Shown: one piece after another, positions 17,913-25,040 of the stretch
Numbering within the stretch: the first letter of the stretch is position 1
How the letters are laid out: every line of letters starts with the position of its first letter
From: Prorocentrum cordatum
Lineage: Eukaryota; Sar; Dinophyceae; Prorocentrales; Prorocentraceae
Assembly (NCBI GenBank): GCA_963575745.1
Contig: CAUYUJ010000716.1
Location: forward strand, 67,501-95,000
Direction of reading: 5' to 3'
Length of the DNA stretch: 27,500 nt
Notes under the pieces: model-generated
What the model was told of the DNA's origin: nothing
Seen by the model: only the letters and a program-made list of their open reading frames with translations
Databases searched by the model: none
Made by a program: the position numbers and the translations under genes

Positions 17913-18095
17913 CCCATCGGTCGTTGCAAGTAGGTATTTCTGGAGTCCCAGTTCCCAATCTACTTTAGGCGCCTTCCTACTTCAAGGATCGAGTGGCTTC
18001 CCCTCTTCCCTCCCCTTCAGGGGGCGGGCGGACGCCCAATCTACTTCCAACGGCTTCCTACTTCATGGTTCTACCTACTTCTTCCGACCGATTGG
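17913..18095 (+). mobile_element. Family E MITE, copy E1 (183 bp)
   Basis: Terminal inverted repeats: CCCATCGGTCGTTG at the left and its partner CTTCCGACCGATTGG at the right. TA precedes the left end (17911-17912); the right flank is TG, read as a decayed TA. Inside are two related halves, each with (A)ATCTACTT ... CTTCCTACTTCA. Length equals the other two complete copies. Confidence 0.8.
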
Positions 18096-18111
18096 TGGTT
18101 CCTTCGAAGCA

Positions 18112-18285
18112 GACGCCGTGCACATGAACTTTCGGAGCTCCGCGCGGATTTCTTGGATCTGCGCTGGGCCCCTTGGCGGCACCTCCAGAGCCGCCCCTTG
18201 CGCGCTCCGCGCACCAGCGAGGAGGATCCATCGCGGATCCGACCGCGCGGACCTCCAAGAGTCTCTGCTTGTGCAGTTTTCCGTC
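18112..18285 (-). mobile_element. Family F foldback element, copy F2
   Basis: The left arm holds the 21-base family core at 18139-18159 (TCCGCGCGGATTTCTTGGAT). The right arm holds GGATCCGACCGCGCGGACCT and a tail CTCTGCTTGTGCAGTT like that of F3. Arms are imperfect inverted repeats; borders are approximate. Confidence 0.5.
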
Positions 18286-18428
18286 CTCCCGGTCCATTGC
18301 GTTGCGACCCATGGCTTCTGCATCCTTGTGGCAGTGTGACCCTCGGAAGGGCGCCGTGTCCTCCCGCGTGTCCCCTCCAATCACACTCGACTGTAGAGGT
18401 ACCGCTTGCTTCCGTTCAGCCCGTGCAG

Positions 18429-18531
18429 GACAGCACGAACAATGGCGGCAGCAACCTGGTGGAGACGGCCGCCGTGACGGGCAGCGCCGAGGACTGCTGC
18501 ACCAGCTGCCTGCAGGAGTCCGGGTGCAGAG
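18429..18531 (+). CDS. Exon with the N-terminal half of a PAN/apple-like domain
   Basis: The acceptor is CCGTGCAG|GAC at 18428. The exon reads with strong G/C third positions and includes SAEDCCTSCLQESGCRG, the double-Cys helix and CxxC-like spacing typical of PAN/apple domains (from family knowledge). It joins in frame to the exon at 20229, completing the domain (CRG + YTWVKGSGECWLKSS). The proposed donor is a GC dinucleotide at 18532-18533. PAN domains are usually extracellular carbohydrate- or protein-binding modules. The rest of the gene is not identified; upstream exons were not resolved. Confidence 0.5.
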
Positions 18532-18595
18532 GCCGCAGTGGGTGCTGGGATGCGAGGGCTCTCTGCCGAGATCTCCTCCCCCTCCCTCCTGCATA

Positions 18596-18778
18596 CCCAT
18601 CGGTCGTTGAAAGTACGTATTTTTGGGATTCCCAGTTCCCAATCTACTTTAAGCGCCTTCCTACTTCAATGATCGAGTGGCCTCACTTTTTCCGTCCTCC
18701 GAAGGTGGCGGACGGAACCCAATCTACTTTCGACGCTTTCCTACTTCATGTTTCTACCTGCTTCTTCCGACCGATGGG
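18596..18778 (+). mobile_element. Family E MITE, copy E2 (183 bp)
   Basis: Left end CCCATCGGTCGTTGAAAGTA and right end CTTCTTCCGACCGATGGG are inverted repeats (11 terminal bases perfect). TA lies at 18594-18595; the right flank is TT. Confidence 0.85.
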
Positions 18779-19089
18779 TTCTCCTTTTCCAGGTGCCCGT
18801 GCATTCGCCTTGTCACGTCTGCGTGGCCACCGCCCCGCTGCGCTGGGCGCTTGCACAACTTGCCCAACCTCATCATGCCTGTGGACCCCTCGAATTCCAC
18901 ACCGGTGCTGCGCAACGCACAGGCCAGTGCTTGTGCGCTACGCGTGAGTGCAGCGCGTAGTCATCAAACTTGTGCCATTCAAGTCTTTGCGTGGTACCTG
19001 CCAGTGTTTGCCAACTCACGCTCTCACGCGCCCGTGTCTAACCTGCGCGCACTGCCACCTCTCGAGTACAGCTCGCCGGAGGGCTAATA

Positions 19090-19279
19090 CGGTAGGTTCG
19101 CGTCGTGTCGACCAGCGGCGACTCCAGCGCGGGCGTTTAAGGCTGAACGCCGCCCATGGCCCAGAATCGGCCCATCCTTGAAAGAGAATGGCCTTTTTTA
19201 AAGGGCCGATCGTTCAAGTCGAAACGATCCCCGCGGTGTCATGAACCTTCGCCGGGGTCGACACGACGCGAACCTGCCG
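19090..19279 (+). mobile_element. Family A MITE, copy A1 (190 bp)
   Basis: The terminal inverted repeat of 24 bases (CGGTAGGTTCGCGTCGTGTC...) matches the right end with one mismatch. TA is present on both sides (19088-19089 and 19280-19281), giving the TA target duplication expected of Tc1/mariner-type transposition. No ORF. Confidence 0.88.
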
Positions 19280-19332
19280 TACCAACCGACGTTTTGGAGG
19301 GTTGCCCTCATGCGTTCTTGTGGTTGCGATCA

Positions 19333-19486
19333 CCACCTTTGGGAATTATCTCCTCCTCCTCCCCACCTCCTCCCCTCCTCTCCTCCTCTCTCCTCTCCCC
19401 TCCCTTCCCTCCCCCCTCCCTCCTCCTCCCCCCTCCCTCCCTCCCCTGCCTCCCTCCCTCCTCCTCCTCCCCCCCTCCTCCTGGGA
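19333..19486 (+). repeat. C/T-rich microsatellite behind a shared seed sequence
   Basis: CACCTTTGGGAATTATCTCC (19335-19354) is followed by (CTCC)n-type sequence. Nearly the same seed plus tract occurs on the minus strand at about 22378-22301, suggesting a mobile unit with a microsatellite tail. Confidence 0.6.
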
Positions 19487-19608
19487 ATGTATCTCTGCCG
19501 TGGGAGCTCTCCCTGGGGCCTCGGGCCCTCGGCGAGAGGGGCTCCTCCTCTTCTTGATCCACGCGGCCGTGGCCATGTGCCAACGGCACCCGTCGGCCGT
19601 TGAAAGTA

Positions 19609-19634
19609 CGGTCAACCCGCACAGTAAGGATGGC
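19609..19634 (+). mobile_element. Left-end fragment of a family C MITE
   Basis: GGTCAACCCGCACAGTAAGG matches the left end of the full C element at 19826, with two or three differences. It lies between the TA of the E3 insertion site and the TA in front of A2. Confidence 0.65.
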
Positions 19635-19636
19635 TA

Positions 19637-19823
19637 CGACAGGTTCGTGTCGTGTCGACCGGCGGCGACCCCAGCGCGGGCGTTTAAGGCTGAACACCCC
19701 CAGTGGCCAGAAACGGCCTATATGGAACGATCGGGCGATCGAAAAGCCGCCGATCGTTCAAAGTTGAAGGATCCACGCGGTGTCAGAAATCAACGCTGGG
19801 GTCGTCATGACACAAACCTGCCG
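19637..19823 (+). mobile_element. Family A MITE, copy A2 (187 bp)
   Basis: Left end CGACAGGTTCGTGTCGTGTC; inverted right end 19800-19823 with about four mismatches in 24-26 bases. TA lies on both sides (19635-19636, 19824-19825). The right TA is shared with the adjacent C element. Confidence 0.85.
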
Positions 19824-19825
19824 TA

Positions 19826-19999
19826 CAGTCAACCCGCATAGTAAGGATGAGCAACCTTTCCAGGGGCACCCCTTGCATCCTCGTCTCCTCGGTCCATCCT
19901 TGGCCAGTTTCGTTGGCCGCGTCGTGCTCGAGAAGCCTCGAGATGGCCCTCCAGGGCCCTTGCACCCTTATCCCGCATCCTTGCTATACGGGTCGACTG
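19826..19999 (+). mobile_element. Family C MITE, copy C1 (174 bp)
   Basis: Starts CAGTCAACCCGCATAGTAAG and ends with the inverted sequence GCTATACGGGTCGACTG (21 of 24 terminal positions pair). TA lies on both sides (19824-19825, 20000-20001). CAGT termini with a TA duplication are typical of Tc1/mariner-derived MITEs. Confidence 0.88.
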
Positions 20000-20228
20000 T
20001 AGGTATTTTTGGAGTCCCGGATTCCAATCCACTTTGAGCGCCTTCCTACTTCAATGGTCGAGTGGCTTCCCCTCTTCTCTCCTCTTTCGGGGGCGGGCGG
20101 AGACCCAACCTACTTCCAACGTCATCCTACTTCATGTTTCTACCCACTTATTCCGACCGATGTGTACCCGCAAGTGCGCTCAGGTGTCCCCCCCCAGCTA
20201 CCCCGCTGAGAGGGGCAACAGAGGGAAG

Positions 20229-20341
20229 GCTACACCTGGGTGAAGGGCTCGGGCGAGTGCTGGCTCAAGTCCTCGCTGGGGATCTCTGAGGGCGACGACG
20301 CGGTCGTGAGCGGCTCGGTGACGTTCGCAGGACACGTACTT
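20229..20341 (+). CDS. Exon with the C-terminal half of a PAN/apple-like domain
   Basis: The exon follows GGGAAG and reads YTWVKGSGECWLKSSLG..., matching the aromatic-basic strand and CxLKSS end of PAN/apple domains. With the exon at 18429 it gives a continuous domain. The frame meets TGA at 20342-20344. A different frame from 20331 reads DTYFDSAGRNTAYTYG up to a GTAAGT donor at 20377, so either there is a frameshift here or a further splice event that I cannot place. The gene may be decayed. Confidence 0.45.
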
Positions 20342-20374
20342 TGATTCGGCGGGGCGCAACACAGCCTACACTTA

Positions 20375-20563
20375 CGGTAAGTTCGTGTCGTGTCGCCGCG
20401 GCTGCGACCCCGCTGCGGGTGTTCAAGGTTGAGCGCCGCCAGTGGCCCAGCATCGGCCAATATGGACCGATATGGCGATCGAATAGCCGCCGAACGTTTA
20501 TGCTTGGACGAGCGACGCGGCGTCAGCAACCAACGCTGGGGTTGCCACGACACGAACCCGCCG
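20375..20563 (+). mobile_element. Family A MITE, copy A3 (189 bp), with a splice-donor-like left end
   Basis: TA flanks (20373-20374, 20564-20565) and inverted termini (about 17 of 23). The left end reads CGGTAAGTTCG, placing a consensus GTAAGT donor two bases inside. CATCCAG lies just beyond the right TA (AG at 20573-20574), so the element could be removed as an intron of about 198 bases. Confidence 0.8.
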
Positions 20564-20846
20564 TACACATCCAGATGTCCGCACGGATTCCCTGGGTCGA
20601 CGCTGGTCTCGCGCACCAGGACAGATGTGCTCAGCGCTGGCCCAAGAGAAGTCCTCGCGAACGCCTTGACGGCTCATATCGGACTTGCAGCGCGGGCGCG
20701 GCTGGGGATCAGTTCTTTGGAGGGCTGTGGTGCGAACTTCTCCTTCACAGGGCTGGCAGCCTGCCTCTTTCCCTCCTCCCCCCCTTCACCCTCCTCCCTC
20801 TTCCCTCCTCCCTTCTGCTGGCTCCCTCCTCCCTCCCTTCTCATTT

Positions 20847-20938
20847 CGCTAGGTTCGCGTCGTGTCGATTGGCGTCGACCCCGCCGCCGGCGTGAAACGT
20901 TGAAGACCGACGGCGACCCAGAACTGATGGGCCCATTT
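20847..20938 (+). mobile_element. Truncated family A MITE, copy A4
   Basis: TAGGTTCGCGTCGTGTCGAT and the following 70 bases match the left half of A1-A3. The right half is absent; the copy ends about 15 bases before the left duplication of the retrogene. Confidence 0.6.
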
Positions 20939-20953
20939 TCCACCACCACTATC

Positions 20954-20969
20954 ATATGTAGGAGAGGGA
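20954..20969. repeat. Left 16-bp target-site duplication of the retrogene
   Basis: ATATGTAGGAGAGGGA is identical to 22285-22300, which directly abuts the spliced-leader end of the retrocopy. Confidence 0.75.
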
Positions 20970-21020
20970 ATGACTGGGAATGACCAATCGGGACCCTGTC
21001 CCGTCCTCGAGCCACTGGAG

Positions 21021-21239
21021 CGCAAGAGGAACACGAGCCTCTGCAGCACCAGGGCGGTGCTGCTCGGGTCGCAGGAGGAACACGAGCCTCCGCGCCACCG
21101 AGCAGCAAGCGGACGCAGGAGGAACACGAGCCTCCGCATCCGCGTGAATTCGTCGCGCTGCTCGGCCGCAGGAGGAACACGGGCCTCCGCGACGCCGAGC
21201 AGCCAGCAGGCGGAGCGCAGGAGGAACACGAGCCTCCGC
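21021..21239. repeat. Five interspersed 24-base hairpin repeats
   Basis: Copies at 21021-21044, 21070-21093, 21114-21137, 21167-21190 and 21216-21239, consensus CGCAGGAGGAACACGAGCCT plus CCGC; copies differ at zero to three positions. Spacers are 25, 20, 29 and 25 bases and share GAGCAGC and GCGTGAATTCG. GGAGG and CCTCC inside each unit can pair as a stem with an 8-base loop. Periods are not multiples of three, so this is not a coding repeat; it lies in the 3' part of the retrocopy. Confidence 0.8.
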
Positions 21240-21428
21240 ACTCCGAGCGTGAATTCGCGCGGCCACAGCGCCCCTTGCGCTGGCGACCTGAACTCACACT
21301 CCGACGAGATGCCGAAGACGCCGATGCTAGGGGAATAGCGGGCCCCCACCGCCTGAGGGAGCCGGGAAGAGCGGCGGGACCACCGAAGGAGAGCCGCGGA
21401 CCCCCACCGCCTGACCCAGCCCATCACG

Positions 21429-22187
21429 CTACCCAGCGAGTTGCCGCTGGCGTACTTCCTCCTGGACGTCCAGCCCCGCTTCAACGGCGGCTTCAGCCGC
21501 TTCGAGATGGGCAGCCTGTGCGAGCTCGAGGTGACGCTTCAGCTCGACGACCTCGCGACTCTTCTCTAGCAGGACGTCAATGAGGTTGGGCGGCGGCTCC
21601 ACGACCGCGACCTCGATTTGCTCCGCGTCGTACTCCAGCGGGGCCGCCACGTCGCACTTGGTTTCCACGCCACTCGGCGACACCCCAGCCTCAACCTGCG
21701 CGTCCACGATCTTCTTGCCCTTCGACTTCACCTTGTCCTTCAACTTCTTCTCCTGGCAGCCCGTGGAGAAGACAGTGCATGGCTTACCTACCTCCTTCTC
21801 CTCCTCGAAGGCCTGCGCAATGTCGCACACCAGGCCTGCGGGGGGGTGCCCAATGGTGTTGCGGATCTTGCTGAGCTTTCCAAGCTTGGACGCGAGCTCG
21901 GACTTGCCCAACTGCCGCAACTGCTGCTTGGCCTCAGGGACGGACGGCGTCGCCTCCATCCCTGCCCCCTTCTTCACGGCGTGTAGGGCCTCCTCCAGCT
22001 TGTCGAGGGTGGAGCCTGTCTCAAACGCCTCGACGTGCGCCGCCGAGATGGCGGACACGCCCTGCAGCGCACCCCGCGCCGCTGCTGCTACCAAGTTGCC
22101 CATGGCCTTGGCCGATAAGCCCAACTCCATGCCAGCATGAGCCGCTCCAAAGACTGCCTGCGCAACGGGCAGCTGAATGAGCGCCAT
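21429..22187 (-). CDS. Intronless gene for a 252-residue helical protein (retrocopy), unrecognised family
   Basis: ATG at 22187-22185, the first in-frame ATG after the genomic spliced leader and 5' UTR; TAG at 21431-21429. Codon use is strongly G/C at third positions. Residues 1-50 are Ala-rich and amphipathic (LVAAAARGALQGVSAISAA). Residues 98-118 carry ASKLGKLSKIRNTIGHPPAG, a motif I believe recurs in multi-copy dinoflagellate hypothetical proteins (from memory, not checked). Residues 146-160 are a Lys-rich patch, and 205-248 a probable coiled coil. The ORF is intact, so the copy could be functional or recent. The frame continues upstream through the leader into a poly-Leu repeat; I reject that extension because translation should start in the mature mRNA. 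Function unknown. Confidence 0.78.
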   Translation of the reverse strand: MALIQLPVAQAVFGAAHAGMELGLSAKAMGNLVAAAARGALQGVSAISAAHVEAFETGSTLDKLEEALHAVKKGAGMEATPSVPEAKQQLRQLGKSELASKLGKLSKIRNTIGHPPAGLVCDIAQAFEEEKEVGKPCTVFSTGCQEKKLKDKVKSKGKKIVDAQVEAGVSPSGVETKCDVAAPLEYDAEQIEVAVVEPPPNLIDVLLEKSREVVELKRHLELAQAAHLEAAEAAVEAGLDVQEEVRQRQLAG

Positions 22188-22263
22188 GCCGAAGAAAAGC
22201 GGAAGATACGGTGAGCAGAACCCTGGGGAAGGGCGAACCGCGGCCAGTCTCAGAGCCCAATTG

Positions 22264-22285
22264 CTTGAGCCAAAATGGCTACGGA
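22264..22285 (-). other. Genomic dinoflagellate spliced-leader (DinoSL) relic, full length
   Basis: The minus strand reads the 22-base DinoSL exactly: it starts TCCGTAGCC and ends TTTTGGCTCAAG. There is no donor GT after the final AAG (next bases CAATTGG), so it is not an SL RNA gene; it is a leader carried in a cDNA. The first T (22285) may belong to the target duplication, since DinoSL position 1 is variable. Confidence 0.92.
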
Positions 22286-22300
22286 TATGTAGGAGAGGGA
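22285..22300. repeat. Right 16-bp target-site duplication of the retrogene
   Basis: Identical to 20954-20969 and directly next to the spliced-leader end of the retrocopy. Confidence 0.75.
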
Positions 22301-22361
22301 GGAGGGGGAGGAGGAGGAGGAGGAGGAGGAGGAGGAGGAGGAGGGGGAGGAGGAGGAGGAG
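22301..22361. repeat. (GGA)n tract
   Basis: Purine-rich tract, followed by GATAATTCCCAAGGTGG, the reverse complement of the seed at 19335. Confidence 0.85.
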
Positions 22362-22511
22362 ATAATTCCCAAGGTGGGGAGCGCATGGGGAGGCGGGTAC
22401 GGGAGGCGGATGGGGCGTGTGGGGAGGCGGCGAGGAAGGGAGCAGGAGCATGAGGCGGATGAGGCGGACGGGAGCGCATGAGGCGGACGGATGAGGCGGA
22501 GGGGAGCGCAT

Positions 22512-22645
22512 GAGTAGATGAAGGCGGATGGGGAGGCGGATACGGCGGGTGGCAGGCGGCGAGGAGAAGGAGCAGGAGCAGGAGCAGGAGCAGGAGGAGG
22601 AGGAGGAGGAGGAAGAGGAGGAGGAGGAGGAGAAGGAGGAGAAGG
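22512..22645 (+). repeat. Direct repeat I, copy 1, with GGA tail
   Basis: GAGTAGATGAAGGCGGATGG begins a block of about 100 bases that recurs at 24618, including the AGGAGCAGGAGCAGG passage, and then runs into GGA/GAA repeats. Confidence 0.8.
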
Positions 22646-24617
22646 AGAATAAGGAGAATAAAGAGAAGAAGAATAATAATAATACTGATAATCAACATAC
22701 TAAAAATAAGCATAATCATGAACATAAGGCGAATCATATTAATACTAATAATACTAAGAAGAAGAAGGAGGAGGAGGGAGGGAGGGAGCGAGGGAGGGAG
22801 GTTGAGGAGGAGGGAGGGAGGGAGGGGGAGGGTTTTGAGCGGATTTCGGCTGGGCGGGAGGGGGGCCGTTGCCTCAACCGGCCTCCTGACACAGCGGCCT
22901 TCCGAGGGGAGGAGAAGGGTGGATCCTTTCGGGGGGTGCCTCGCAGGGGGGGGAGGAGATCACCACCCACCAAACCACCCCAACCCAACCCGAAGGCTCA
23001 GATTTACCCTCGATTTCCAGTGGGGGGGGGGGGGGGGGTCGGGAAACATCGAAAACACACGTGTGGAACCCTTACCCCCCCAACCCGAAATTCGGGTCTT
23101 CGGGTTGGGTTGGGGTGGTCTGGTAGGTAGTCAGGAGAGGAGAGGGGCAGAGCAGGAACCGCACGTTGGTAAGGGGATTGGGAGGAGAGGGGGCTTGTAA
23201 ATATAGAGAAAGAGGGGAGAGGTGCAGTTGAGAGGAGGGTGAAAGGGGTTTCCTTTGGTGGCCTTACCGCCACGACCTTGCTGTCCATGTGTTTCTCTAG
23301 CGGCCTGGGGCTCCTCATGCCACCGAGGCTTGAGGGCCTGGGAGCCCTGGCAAACCTAGGGAAGTGGTGCCGTCGAGGCTCTGAATGGTCCCCTCAGTCC
23401 TGTGGCACCCTTCACTCACACTTGTATGAGGGGAGGTCCACCACGTGCTCATGGGAGGGCTGTGGATCTTACATCAGCCAGCATCAGATCAGTTGATTCA
23501 GTTTGTTCGCGTCGCGGGGTGATAGCTTCACGTATACCTACCATCGCACGCATGTGCCATGCTTCAGCCAAACGTTCCGCTCAGCTAGGGCATATCACTG
23601 CACGGGTGCTTTTGGCATATCTCACATACGGGAATTTTTGCTCTTGGGAGCACTTGAGCTGCTCGGACAATTCGCACCGTTCGAGGTGAACTTGGAAATC
23701 GCATACAATCAGACGTGAGTCCTGTCCAGGTCGCCTGGCCCTGCGTGCATTCCACCGTTTTCTTTTGCCTTGTGATTCTGATGCCAATCTTTTCAACATA
23801 GGTGAATGCGCTCTCGTGTTTCACTTGGGATTTGCTCTCTGCCGAGTAGCTCGCTTGACCTCTCAACTTTTCGTCCCTCGCGCAATATTGAATTGTATTC
23901 TCAGAGGATGGTTCGATCAGTTGGCATGCCGTCCTTGGTTCCAGTCTTCAGTCCAGCGCTTCTGATCGATTGTCACCTCTCGGCTGCCGCGCCTCCTCGA
24001 GCCTCCGATCAGAAGGGACATCACTCACGAGGCTCAGCTTCAGGGCTTGCAGGATCGCGATCAGGGATGTCTGCGATTCGATCGATCCGACAATGCGTGC
24101 CGACGCCTGCGCACAGCATCTCTCGTTCAGCAATGGGCGATCCATACGATTGCACGAGCCAGGCGACAGGGCCGTCTTCGTATCGGTTGCACCATAGACG
24201 TGTGATTTCGGATTGGGTATTCGGGAGGAGCCAGTGCAAGCCTTGGTGCCCGCAGGTGAGCAGAGGAGGCATGGCTCCCAGAAAGGCAACCGCCACATCA
24301 TCTAGATCGCACAACAGCTCCCCAGTTGCCGCGGCATCTGGCCACGCGCACTCGTCGGCTGCGTCGGCTCCCGCAACGGCTTCTGCGAAGGGCCTCGTGG
24401 ACACAGGCTCCGGGTTCACGTTGCGGGCTGCACCGCTAGCGATGAGCATATCCATATTCTTGATCTCGCGGTCTGGACACCGGTGTGCGTTGCCATGGAT
24501 ACGCGACGTTTTGGATACGCTTCGAGTGGGACATCCCCGAAAAGCCGCCCTGTATATCGGGTCGCGGCCTAGGAGTCTAGACAACGAGGTTGTTGTTATG
24601 ATATGTTTCCCGCCCGC
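22646..24617. other. Stretch of lower GC without a secure gene
   Basis: 22645-22760 passes from GGA into AAT/ATA-rich sequence. 22860-23110 is G/C-run-rich. 23400-24200 has more balanced composition and several overlapping ORFs. A clean-looking GTGAGT...CATAG intron shape lies at 23715-23801 (87 bases), but in the best upstream frame (23503-23718) a TGA follows whether or not it is removed. At 23806-24627 (plus) and 24021-24500 (minus), open frames oppose each other and I cannot decide between them. Confidence 0.4.
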
Positions 24618-24852
24618 GAGTAGATGAAGGCGGATGGGGAGGCGGATACGGCGGGTGGCAGGCGGCGAGGAGAAGGAGCAGGAGCAGGAGCAGGAGCAGG
24701 AGGAGGAGGAGGAGGAGGAGGAGGAGGAGGAGGAGGAGGAGGAGGAGGCGGAGGAGCAAGAGGAGGAGGAGGGGGAGGTTGAGGAGGAGGTTGAGGTGGA
24801 GGTGGAGGAGGAGGAGGAGGAGGAGGAGGAGGAGGAGGAGGAGGAGGAGGAG
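24618..24852 (+). repeat. Direct repeat I, copy 2, with GGA tail
   Basis: Second copy of the block at 22512, apparently identical over about 95 bases, followed by about 150 bases of GGA repeat. Confidence 0.8.
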
Positions 24853-24924
24853 AAGTTGCGATGCCACTGCCTGTGGTAAGTCGTGCTTGCGCGACCTTGC
24901 CCTCGCAGAGTCTCAAGTGTGCAG

Positions 24925-25040
24925 GGCCTCAGACGAGCGGGAGGCGCAGGCGGAGGGCGTCGACGAGGAGGACGGGAAGGCTGAGGACGAGGAGGGCGGA
25001 GGACGCCGGAGCGCGGCGCGGAGGAGGCGCGACCGCGACC
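24925..25040 (+). CDS. Possible acidic/Arg-rich exon
   Basis: The acceptor is GTGTGCAG|GG at 24924 and the donor GACC|GTGAGG at 25041. The frame reads ASDEREAQAEGVDEEDGKAE then GGGRRSAARRRRDRDR, with G/C third positions. Composition matches the exon candidate at 11339. Such acidic-then-Arg segments occur in nuclear and RNA-binding proteins, but no family is identified. Confidence 0.35.

Larger units (their letters stand above)
19589..20164 (+). mobile_element. Family E MITE, copy E3, interrupted by other MITEs
   Basis: The left 20 bases (CCCGTCGGCCGTTGAAAGTA, 19589-19608) and the rest of the element (20002-20164) are separated by 393 bases. The two parts add to 183 bp, exactly the length of E1 and E2. 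TA occurs at both edges of the insert (19607-19608 and 20000-20001). TA also follows the right end (20165-20166). Confidence 0.85.
18532..20228 (+). other. Candidate 1.7-kb intron composed largely of MITEs
   Basis: Proposed borders are TGCAGAG|GCCGC and AGGGAAG|GCTAC (GC-AG). The intron contains E2, A1, a C/T microsatellite, and the nested E3/C/A2 cluster; only about half is non-repeat. The segment 18779-19087 is unassigned: it begins with TTTTCCAG|G and has some coding-like frames, so an extra exon there is possible. Confidence 0.4.
20970..22284 (-). mobile_element. Processed retrogene (spliced-leader-tagged cDNA insertion), 1,315 bp
   Basis: Read on the minus strand: spliced leader (22285-22264), 76-base 5' UTR (22263-22188), intronless ORF (22187-21429), then about 459 bases of 3' sequence to 20970. 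The whole is bounded by a 16-bp direct repeat. DinoSL is added to mRNA by trans-splicing and should not precede genes in the genome unless mRNA was reverse-transcribed. No poly(A) run is visible at the 20970 end, so the 3' end is either truncated or eroded. Confidence 0.75.

Noticed and set aside
16545-17933. 462-codon plus-strand ORF
   Set aside because: It runs through the GA, poly-C and GT tracts and has no stable amino-acid bias; competing frames are equally open.
21021-21239. CRISPR array
   Set aside because: Eukaryotic context, no cas genes, only five repeats, and spacers related to each other.
21580-22140. 186-codon plus-strand ORF
   Set aside because: Antisense of the retrogene, which is supported by the spliced leader, start and codon use.
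22264-22285. SL RNA gene
   Set aside because: The leader is not followed by a GT splice donor or an Sm-like site; instead it leads into a UTR and ORF.
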